Below are positions 24,201-36,200 of a stretch of 64,000 nt of DNA, piece after piece (position 1 is the stretch's first letter; each line of letters starts with the position of its first letter). The notes beneath the pieces are model-generated. The model had not been told where the DNA came from. It was given only the letters and a program-made list of their open reading frames with translations, and searched no databases. Source of the DNA: Nematostella vectensis (lineage: Eukaryota > Cnidaria > Anthozoa > Actiniaria > Edwardsiidae); contig NC_064047.1 in assembly GCF_932526225.1 (NCBI RefSeq), forward strand, positions 10,097,494 to 10,161,493. The letters run 5' to 3'. The position numbers and the translations under genes were made by a program.

Positions 24201-27200
24201 TTTATCTACGTTGAAAACAAATACAAAACTTAATCCCAACAAAGAGATGAAATAGCAAGTGAATTGTCAGCTATGTCTGGAGAACTAGGAAACTGTGTTT
24301 GCGCTAATAGCGTACAATATCCAGTGTGGATATGCTAGCGCTAAAAGCGTAAAATCAAGACTTACATTTCACTGGAAGAAAACTGTTTGACCTAGTGACT
24401 GTGAGACGGAAAAGGGAGTCAGAATAAGCCATGTTTGCTATTTTGGACACTATTCTTAGCTAGGCGCAGTTATTATTAGCCGATAACACCATCTTTTTTT
24501 TTTTGCATGGACTGGAATGTACTTTATAACAGAACAGATTTCAGATCGTGTTGATGTTTGATGGTGCCGTATACGGGGAAGGGGATGACGTTCTCTGCAT
24601 CTTAGACAGTTTTCATGATTTGTATAACGAGATAAGACAGTTCATATGCATAGGTAAATCTCTCGTACATGGTGACTCGCAAACAGAAAAAAGATGTTAG
24701 CTTTTCCGCTTAGCAAAAGTCTTAGTGTTTGTGAGAAGAGCAAAACCGGGGATGCAAAAAGTTTAGTCAAATCACGCATGCGGGCAACTCGCCACACGAG
24801 AATGCTCTAATACAGTTTGAAAGAGATAAAATCAAAATCGTGTTTTGAAAAAAAAAGTGTCATAAAGTAGGGGTATCCACGATGAGTTTCTTTTTGATAG
24901 TTGACCAACGACTCCTATGTTATTGTTTACAATTGAATATACAACAAGTTGTTTGCAAGGAAACTCCAAAATAACCTTACATGATTAAAGTCGAATAACT
25001 TATAAACGATATCTGATAAAAGTTACTTGCATGAATTCGCCGATGGAAATGGATTCTTTCAGTGACTCGGTATTGTGCGGGAGCGCGTACAACGGCTGCG
25101 TCATCGACCTTCATTTATGCGGCTGTGCGTGAGCTAACCACTAATGATACTGTCCTAGGTTAAGAGTTAAGTATATAGCTGTCCGCTTACAAGAGTTGGC
25201 TGAAAATAACTCTAAAAAAACCTACTTGTTTATCCCTTGCTTGGACACTGGTGGCTTGTCTTACTGAATCTAACACTGTCGTCCTTTCTAGAAGTATGGC
25301 CCTCTGGCGTAAGGCTGGCGTTTATATCTATTCCACATGCATGTACCGGAAATGTGATGCATGCTCTGAAGCATCCGCTAGATCAGTTCTGTTACGAGTT
25401 TTGCCGGGGGAGGATATTAATGGGAGATGAGGTTATTAACCGCCATTATGGCGTCTAACAAGACGCGACAATCTTCTAACGAGATGGGCACCATATGCAG
25501 CGGCGTAGCCAGGATTTTTAACAGGAGGGGGCCCAAAAGGGACTTTCAAGGCTTTTTCTTCTGTATTTTAGATTGTCTCATACATTTACTGTATTTTTGG
25601 CTACGCCCCTGATATGGAGCGCTCTATTACTTAAAGCGTTTATGTCAGCCGCCAACGTTTTAGGCCTTCATGATGAAAACGATGCATTCTGGAAGGGTTA
25701 CTTGGTTCCAAGCATTCTAATGCTACTGCCAGTTCTGCTATTTTTGGAGTCTTAGTTCTCTCCTGACATTTTGTCAGCCAGACCTTTGTTATTGTGTTGA
25801 TTTAATATTTTAATGGGTTAAAATCTCGAAATAACCAAAAAATAATGTTTAATACTTTATTTACCAAATTCGATCGAAATTATCGCATTGGCTTCCCCAA
25901 ATCGGCAGATGAAAAGGATGCTTTTTCACACTTGGCACTTTGCTAGGATGACAAAATGGCGGCTGGCAACAAGGTGCTCAGTAGAGATACTTTTATGCTT
26001 GCTTCGACCGCCGCCTGATCACAAATTTCTCCAAGAAGGTTGCCGCTAATTTGGTCTAGAGACCGCCTCAGGAAACGAAACAATAAACCATACCCGTAAA
26101 AAGTGCTTTTTCGGATTTCGGACTTTTCATATAATCTTTAATGATCTTTTAGTGGTTGTTAACAATATTATTTCATAAAATTAGAGTGTCTAAAATTAGC
26201 AAAGAGTTAATCTAAATAGCCTCTTGAACGGTATTGGAAGTACCAATTCTTTCGTGTAATCCTCTGTTACAGTGATTATAAAAACATGTTTGAACTGCAA
26301 TTTCTCTTGCATCTGTTGTTGGTGTGCAGTGTCTGGCTCTTATTATAGTATTTCCTGTTTTGTTCACGCGAGTCACTAAGTAACTTGCTGTACATTAGGG
26401 ACCCTGACCAAGGAAGACGACAAGGACTGGGACGAGCCTAGAAAGCAGCAGAAATAAGCAAGGCTATTCGGGAATCCTGTGGCGAGAGCGAAAAACTGGG
26501 AACGATTGACGAAGTCACAAGCGTCTCTATTTTTTTGTCGTTTTGTATTTTCCCCTCCCCCCCTTAGCAACGGAATCTGTTCACCTCAGGCTAGGAAAAG
26601 ATAAAAACAATGCGTTCTTGCTTGGCGTTTAATTCCAACACAATTGCAATGGCATAAGCAAAACTTTTAGTCAAAAACAGATGAAAATTAGCTAACATTA
26701 TTCTACAGTAGCGGAAGCTGTTACAGGAATTTATATTGCAAACGGTTGGCGTCTTCAATTGCGGTGAAGAATTGCCAGATTTATCACACCTTTTGAAATG
26801 GGATCAAAAGGCCAAGTTAAAATAAAATCGTCCTGATAAGATCAAAATAGGAAACATGCGGCCCTTTTTATTTATTATGTATTATTTATTTTTCCCCTTG
26901 GTTTATCAAAGATTCTTACAATTCACAAAGGAAATTTACGCGATGTTGCGAACAGGTGAAAAAAAATCGTAAGAAAAGCCTTGAAACGGTAACGTCTTGA
27001 TGCGGGCGGGGACGATAAACATGTCTGAAAGTCTTCCTCCTCTTTAGCTACCTCCTGAAAAAACTGGTCACCCTGTGTGAATCATTTGGTCACCCTGTGT
27101 GAATCATTTGGTCACCCTGTGTGAATCATTTGGTCACCCTGTGTAAATCATTTGGTCACCCTGTGTGAATCATTTAGTCACTTTATGTGCATTATTTCGC

Positions 27201-30200
27201 CCCCCCCTATATAACTTGCTGTACATACCATTCATTCGCCTAATGACTTTTGATTTGCCAAATTCGTTTCAGTATTAGAATATGTATCTCTTTTGTAGAC
27301 GCAGATGCTCATTTGCCAGAGCGCGAGGAATTGCTATGCTCCATTAAGACCGTTGCCATGGAAACACTTTGGGATTTGACGGCCATAGCGGCCACCATTT
27401 ACGACAAGGTAAGTCAGTGTGCATGGGACATATACTCCATCGATCCCCACATGCTTGTTATTTCTCGGGGGGGGGGGGGGGAGGGGTAACAAGGACTGAC
27501 TTGTGTATCGATGGTACACTTATAAGACGTGTTTGCATCAAGACGCCAACTTGAGCACGTTTTATCCCAGGTACACGGGGATTTGTGCACATATTGTCGC
27601 TCCTGAAAAGGATGTAAAGCCCCGTGTGTGCTAGCACAAAACTGCGCCAGCACCTGCCAGCATTGCTGGCGAATTCTTGCTCGACTGACCACAAGACAAA
27701 TGAAATGTTAGAAATTCCATTTCCTATTTTCATATTTCCTTTGTCCTATAGTCAGTCAAGCAAAAATTCGTCAACAATTATGGCAGGTGCTGGCGCAGTT
27801 TGCATAGGGCTTTAGGAAGTTTAAGCATGAAATTCCGGACGGTATATGTCGCGGCGCCGGCAAAAAATTGCACGATCGAGAGGATATAGTTGTCTATGCT
27901 TTTATTTATTTGTTTAATTATTTATTTTATTACTTCGAATGATTTCAATTTGTCTTATTTGCCAGGCCGGGCGAAGTAACTCAATGAAGAGCTCTCCTTT
28001 TCCCTGTTCGTGCGTACTGGAGGTGTGGATCATGTTGGTGCAGACTTTGGACCACTTGTCCTCAAAGACAGAGCAACAGGTGATCAACAAGCTCTATCAT
28101 TCTGTATTTATCGTTACAGACGTTTCGGTCGGTATCATTCTGTGAATCTAGCACTACATAAATCTGTTTATAAGACGTATTTATCGTTACAGTCGTTTCG
28201 GTCGTTATCATTCTGTGAATCTAGCACTACAGCAACCTGTTTATAAGACGTATTTATCGTTACAGTCGTTTCGGTCGTTATCATTCTGTGAATCTAGCAC
28301 TACATCAACCTGTTTATAAGACGTATTTATCTTTACAGTCGTTTCGGTTGTCCTTATTCTGTGGATCTAGCACTACATCAACCTGTTTATAAGACGTATT
28401 TATCTTTACAGTCGTTTCGGTCGTTATCATTCTGTGAATCTAGCACTACATCAACCTGTTTATAAGACGTATTTATCATTGCAGTCGTTCTGGTCTTCCT
28501 TCACGTGTATCTTAGAAGAAGTGCGGAACCCGACAGAAGATCCTGTGGCTGACAACCAGGAATTAAATTCGTTTGGTGAGCTACTATCTTTTTGCACCTA
28601 CTCCAATGTTTGTGCATTGCACCTAGAACTCAATTATAAATAGCAGCTAAAGAACCATATTTACTTGCTAAGGATATTACATCAGATTTTCTAATCCTCG
28701 TGCCTGAAACTGAGGTTGTTCTTGTTCTCAAAGAATGACGATCGACCAGTTTTGTGCTATTATTTACTATTGAAAACACAACGCCTACTTTCTTTCCTAG
28801 TACCACAAAGCTTTAAATTATTGGTTTTTTGATTGTTTTCTTCCACTATCTTCTTCTCTAGTTCCACATAACGTTGAGCCGGAGAAATACGTTGTGTGTT
28901 TGATGAAAAATGAGAAACAAAGCCAGCACTTGTGTCTCAAAGTAGTCCCGCACTCTTCTTGGCGCAACAAGTTTTTACAACCTGACACAACTTTTTTGTT
29001 GCGTGACAAGTTGTGGCGCGGGGTGAAAAACGAGCATCATCGATGCACAACGCGTAACGCCACAATGATGCGCGACAAGTTAAGGGATTTTGCGCCTCGT
29101 ATTTCGCCGCATTCAAGTTGATGGGTTGTCGTTTTTTTTTTATCTTGCTCTATTTTCTCCTCTAGTTCTTAAGGGTTGTTGAGTATCATATCTTGCTCTA
29201 TCTTCTCCCCTAGTACCACAAAGCTTTACATGCGCCGACCCTGTGGGGTTCTGTTGGTGGATCGTGGTGAAGGTTGCTCCACTCTACTGGTTCAACCGTA
29301 GAGGTGTCTACAATGTTAGGGAGAAGGTAGGTATACTGATTCAACCGTAGAGGGGTCTACAATGTAAGGGCGAAGGTAGGTATACTGGTTCAACCGTAGA
29401 GGTGTCTACAATGTAAGGGAGAAGGAAGGTATACTGGTTCAACCGTAGAGGTGTCTACAATGTAAGGGAGAAGGTAGGTATACTGATTCAACCGTAAAGG
29501 TGTCTACAATGTAAGGGAGAAGGTAGGTATACTGGTTCAACCGTAGAGGAGTCTACAATGTATTGGCGAAGGTAGGTATACTGGTTCAACCGTAGAGGTG
29601 TCTACAATGTTAGGGAGAAGGTAGGTATACTGATTCAACCGTAGGGGGGTCTACAATGTAAGGGAGAAGGTAGGTATACTGGTTCAACCGTAGAGGTGTC
29701 TACAATGTTAGGGAGAAGGTAGGTATACTGGTTCAACCGTAGAGGTGTCTACAATGTTAGGGAGAAGGTAGGTATACTGGTTCAACCGTAGAGGGGTCTA
29801 CAATGTTAGGGAGAAGGTAGGTATACTGGTTCAACCGTAGAGGTGTCTACAATGTTAGGGAGAAGGAAGGTATACTGGTTCAGCCGTAGAGGTGTCTACA
29901 ATGTTAGGGAGAAGGTAGGTATACTGGTTCAGCCGTTGAGGTGTCTACAATGTTAGGGAGAAGGTAGGTATACTGGTTCAACCGTAGAGATGTCTACAAT
30001 GTTAGGGAGAAGGTAGGTATACTGGTTTAACCGTAGAGGTGTCTACAATGTTAGGGAGAAGGTAGGTATACTGGTTCAACCGTAGAGGTTTCTACAATTA
30101 TATGGAGAAGGTAGGTATACTGGTTCAACCGTAGAGGTGTCTACAATGTTAGGGAGAAGGTAGGTATACTGGTTCAACCGTAGGGGTGTCTACAATGTAA

Positions 30201-33200
30201 GGGAGAAGGTAGGTATACTGGTTCAACCGTAGAGGTGTCTACAATGTAAGGGAGAAGGTAGGTATACTGGTTCAACCGTAGAGGTGTCTACAATGTTAGG
30301 GAGAAGGTAGGTATACTGGTTCAACCGTAGAGGTGTCTACAATGTTAGGGAGAAGGTAGGTATACTGGTTCAACCGTAGAGGGGTCTACAATGTTAGGGA
30401 GAAGGTAGGTATACTGGTTCAACCGTAGAGGTGTCTACAATGTTAGGGAGAAAGTAGGTATACTGGTTCAACCGTAGAGGTGTCTACAATGTTAGGGAGA
30501 AGGAAGGTATACTGGTTCAACCGTAGAGGTGTCTACAATGTTAGGGAGAAGGTAGGTATACTGGTTCAGCCGTTGAGGTGTCTACAATGTTAGGGAGAAG
30601 GTAGGTATACTGGTTCAACCGTAGAGATGTCTACAATGTTAGGGAGAAGGTAGGTATACTGGTTTAACCGTAGAGGTGTCTACAATGTTAGGGAGTAGGT
30701 AGGTATACTGGTTCAACCGTAAAGGTGTCTACAATGTTAGGGAGAAGGAAGGTATACTGGTTCAACCGTAGAGGTGTCTACAATGTAAGGGAGAAGGTAG
30801 GTATACTGGTTCAACCGTAGAGGTTTCTACAATTATGTGGAGAAGGTAGGTATACTGGTTCAACCGTAGAGGTGTCTACAATGTAAGGGAGAAGGTAGGT
30901 ATACTGGTTCAACCGTGGAGGTGTCTACAATGTAAGGGAGAAGGTAGATATACTTTTCATGATCACCACCGCTTGCATTCATCCCGTCATCATCATCATC
31001 TTAAACATCGCATCGTTCTCTAATTGTTATCTTTACCATAAACACCATCACACTCAACACCCAGAGGGGGGATTCGAGGGGTCCGGACCCCACCCTGCTG
31101 TTGTGACAAGATGAGATCGACTCCGGTTGACCCCTTTATTGGTAGTTAAGAAGACTGTTGATTTTATATGTGTATTGGGATAGGAAACGTTTTAGATGGA
31201 TCTAGTGACCAATTACAGCTAAGGATGCCGATTTGAATTGCTACCCTAGACCAAAACCTGTTTTATTCTAGACACGCCCCTTATATATCTATACCTATAT
31301 CTATATCTATACCATCATTTGAATCATCTCCGTTATTATCAGCATCTTAATCATCATCATCATCAGCATCATCATCATCATCATTATCATCATCTCCACT
31401 ATTTTTTGGAATCACATATCGTTATCATAATCTACTTTTCAAATGATTAAGATCATATACTACCATCATCGTCACCAACATGTGATCGTCATCGTAACCA
31501 TATCATCATCACCATAACCACCGTGTCACCATCATCATCACTACATTATCATCACCACCACGTCATCAGCATCGTCGAGGAGCACGATCGTGTAGGCCAC
31601 ATCTTTTTGATGTAAGATAGTGCGCCGTTTTCCTACTACTTTTTGTTATTCTTGTTGTTGCAGAGTTGTGTGCCAGGCAACTGGTTGTATCTTACGGGCT
31701 TGGTCAAGTCGAGTCTGTCAGCATTAAAGGTTGGTTATCAGTTTTTAGAAGCAATTCAGTACTATTCCTCTTTTAGCAGTGACTCGGTTCTATTCGTGCC
31801 TTGTTTTATCAAGTTGAAAAATATCAAACGGGGCGCATTTTCACTTGTGCTGCCTTCTTGTATCAGTTATTTTTCGCTTTTTTCGTCGTTACTAATGTCC
31901 GATTTAGACAGCACGATTCAGTCGTATGCAAACTGTCTACGACACGTCTTAGCCCTGTTACACACTGCGACTGTCATAGTCGAGCATCGTATCATAGTCA
32001 TATGCTGATTTACACTCTACGGCTCTAGTTGTAGAGGTATCGCATACAACTAAGTCGTGCTGCCTTAATCAGCCTTAAAGGGGCAGTGTCATGGTACTGG
32101 CCACGTCAGTGTTTATTGTAGGCTTTTAGCTGTCTACAAACAGTTTGATTTTAAGCTGTCAATGCCTTGCTTAAATAAAAATATTTAAATAATATTTTAT
32201 TGAAAACTATGTGTATTGACAGTTCAAGGTCATTTTCTTTGAATTTAAGTCTTCCACACGTACCAAAGGCTCATAAGTCTATATATACTTAAATTCATTG
32301 TGTCCGGGCCGGAGAGCTATTGCAAAGCTCTTACCATGACACTACCCCTTTAACACCCTTCTGTATCAGTATTTTTCGTCATTGCTAAGCTCCCTTGTGT
32401 CTACAGGAATGTCACGAGGAGTCTCACAGGCGATACTTCATAAGGTGCTGCGTACCAAAGGCTCATAAGTCTATATATATACTTAAATTGTGTCCGGGCC
32501 GGAGAGCTATTGCAAAGCTCTTACCATGACACTACCCCTTTAACACCCTTCTGTATCAGTATTTTTCGTCATTGCTAAGCTCCCTTGTGCCTACAGGAAT
32601 GTCACGAGGAGTCTCAGAGGCGGTACTTCATAAGGTGCTGCGTCGAGCTGTCCTATGACTGGTCAGCAAACACCGGACTTGTGCTGTGGCTCTGGGACTA
32701 CTTCCACAGGAGGCTAGTGAGTCTTGTACATAGGCAAAGATCTTGTACATAGCCTTATATTTATTTTGCAGCGGTTCGATAAGAAAATTCTTCGCGTCCA
32801 AGGGTTGCGATGTTCAACTAATGAGAGCATGCGTTGCCCCTTGGCTGTTGTGTCTGCTATATAAGCTGCGTAACGCGAAACGGCGTGGAAAACATTAATC
32901 CAGCATCCGTATGCGGTGCATTTTTCTCTTCTTTTTTAACTGTTAAGCCGGCTTTTCAGAATGCGGCCCTACACATTATTATATTTTAGAGAATTAGATA
33001 TTTAACATCCCCATCATTTCTTATATAGCTAAAGGCGTTCCATTATTCTGAGAGAATATGACCCTAATCATTGTTAATTTTATTTAGAATGAGACATTCC
33101 ATATACCTGGTAGCTCTCTTCAGGGAATGAGTATCGTCAGGTAAGTATGCCTTGGGAATAACGATACTTAGTTTATTACTTAATCCTGAAAAATAAGCGA

Positions 33201-36200
33201 AAATTGTCCCAGGTTGTTGTCAGACCTTGATATTTTTTTTTGTATCAGCTCTTCTGCTTTCCACTGGATGTCGGAGTGTCACCATAGAGGTAGCTCGAGA
33301 AACCAAAGGTACTTTAAAGATTTACACTACTTTGTTTAATTTGTTAACATTTGGAAATGGGCAAAGTTCGAGATGAACGTTAAAACTTAAGATATATTAG
33401 GGATATTTGATTGCGAGAATCTCAGTTACTTGTTTCAATGTGCCGATGGAAATGAAAGCTTTGTGAGACATGTTATTGTGCAAGAACATGGTGATGCGAA
33501 GGGCCTTGTTTAAGGCTCTCATAATTCCAAAAGAATACCACAGGCAAAACTAAGACTGGTCTTTTGAAAAGTTTTACTGTGAGCTTTTTGGGTCGTGATT
33601 GTATAATGGCACTAGACATTTGTTTCGTCAAATAAGTTACAGTCGTATCATTTTGTGTAGTACCGAAGCTGAGACAAGTTACACATTGTGGCTGGAAATG
33701 CTTGCTGTTCATCTATCAAGAGCTGGACTACAAGGGCTTGGCTGGAAGCAAATAAAAGGAAGGTAAGGCTTGTACCTAGCAGAGAAACAATGGGAAATGC
33801 CGTTATGTGACCACACAAATATGTGCTATTGTGGTATGTAACTAACATGAGTGTTAGTGTGGTATGTAGCTAACATTGTGTGTGATTTGTAGATTTTATT
33901 CCAAGTTTCACAAGCGAAGAATGGAAGAACTGAACGAAACAGGTCTACATAATTTTATCAGCTTGTTTCTGACTCTATCGTCCGTGGCCGACTTAGAAGA
34001 CGTAGTAAGTGGGTTGATTCATACCAGGAATTTCTCCCCTCCAGTCCCCCCCCCCCGTTTCTACTACCGAATCGCCCCCCCCCCCCCCCCCCAATGCTCC
34101 AAAAGGATTACTGTTTGATGGTTTTGTATTTTCTTCTAGGCTACCAAAATGTGCTCTTTTCTAGAACTTTTGGATTTCGGGACCACTGCACCTGCAAAAA
34201 GAGTGTTTATCTGGAGAGGTGATGTTCCCTTTATTTAAAGTGTCTCTGTGGGCGACCGCTTTGACTTCCTAGTAGATATTCAAAGTGAGAGAAAGCATCC
34301 TTTTCCATTGGTTGGCGGAGCAATTGTGTTATTTTCGATTGAATTTTTAGCAAGCCACACTTTTGTTTTTGTGTCCATTTAATATTGGAAAACAAATTAT
34401 GTGATAACATATCCAAATACCTATCTAGTAATGAAGTTTTATACTTCATTTGTTAAACTCAATCGAAAATATCACATTGACTCTATTCCAAATGCATTCT
34501 CTTGTCTAGCTTTTCTACTTCGCTTTCTTTTCTTCCCCAGGCCTCTTCGCTTTGATGCTCGTTTACAAAGAGCGTGACGTTGATTGTGCGCACTTGTCAA
34601 CAAAGATGGCTGATAGCTTCTCTCTGATAGCTAAGGAGTTTGCAGAGGTTTATTCACGTGACAAAGTGCGACACAGGCATCTCTGGGAGCTTATCACGCT
34701 CTTTTTGGACTGTACACAGGAAGTTCTGGAACACAGTAACAAGAAGAATCTGTCGGAGTCTGCCTTAATAGGTGCGCTATTCATGATTTGATAACCTATA
34801 TTTATGGTTACTATGTATTTCCCTTGTACCTACAATACCTCATACCTTCCCTTGTACCTATAACACCCCACCACCCACCACCCAACAACCTACATCTCTA
34901 CCTTCCTAAATATATTCAGCTACATAGCCATTTACCCGCCCAACAATTCAATAGCATACTTCTTTTCTCGTGCCTCTTACTTCCAACATTCCTGTCCACC
35001 CCCCCCCCCCCCCCCACCACCCAACCATCTACATCTCTATCCACCTACCTATTCAACTACCTAACCACTCACCCGCTAAAAGAGTAAAAAAATGCTTTTT
35101 CTACATTCGTTTTCCTTTCAAACTACCCACAGCACCCGACAACCCACATCACTACCTAACTGCCTATTCAGCTACACAACCACTTACCCGCCCAACAATT
35201 TGGCAACATGTCCCTTCCTACATACCCTTTCCTTTCAACATGCCTACCCACCGCCACTACCCAACAGCCTACATCTCTTCCTATCTACCTATTCAGCTAC
35301 CTAGCCTTTATCATTGATCTTTTTTGTAGGAGTTGGCTTCCAGCAGTTGTTTAGTGTATGTCGCGACAACGAATTAAGATACGTACTGGGATTTGTGCAG
35401 TCTGTCTCGAATATAGTCAGGTAAGTTATCCATCATGTATCAACTCAACCAGCTCATCAGCTAAGTAAGAAATTGTACATACTTACCTTACCACACCCTT
35501 TACCCCTTACCCATACACCTTACCATACTCCTCGCCTTACCTTCCCTAACGTACCTTCCCTTCCTTTCCTCATCTTGTTTCACATTACCCTACCTCTCCT
35601 CTCCTCGCCTTACCTTATCTTCTATTCTCAGCTCTTCATACCTTACCTTACATTACCCTCACCTTAAATGTCCTTACTCCACCTCCACTCCCCATCCTAA
35701 CCTTGCCCCATCTCACTCAACCTCATCTACCTATCTTGCCTCACCTTACACCACCTCAATTGACCTCACCTTGCTATATCTCACCTCAGCTTGCCTTGCT
35801 TGGCCTCCACTCCCCATACCTAACCTTGCCCCATCTCACTCAACCTCATCTACCTATCTTGCCTCACCTTACACCACCTCAATTAACCTCACCTTGCTAT
35901 ACCTCACCTCAGCTTGCCTTGCTTGTCCTCAACATAAACCTACCTCTCCCCTTACCTAAACCTCGTCTGACTTCAGTTCACTTTCTCTCCTCATCTTACC
36001 TCACCTTGCCTCGCCTCGCCTCGGCTTACCTTACCTAACGTTATCTTCATTTTACTTTACCTTACCTTGCCTTGTCTCGCCTAACCTCACTTCACCCCAC
36101 CTTACCACAGTTATACTATCCATTTGCCTAGCCTATGACAGGTTTATATTATGTATAAATGAAAGAAATAGCTTAGTAATGATAGTTTGATGTAACGTAT

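Noticed and set aside
29288-30955. CRISPR-like regular array
   Set aside because: The units are contiguous with no unique spacers, contain a piece of coding exon and lie in a eukaryotic intron.
33249-33292. Shorter version of MMS22L exon 14 ending at AGAG|gtagct
   Set aside because: Gives phase 1, whereas exon 15 needs phase 2; the donor at 33309 fits.
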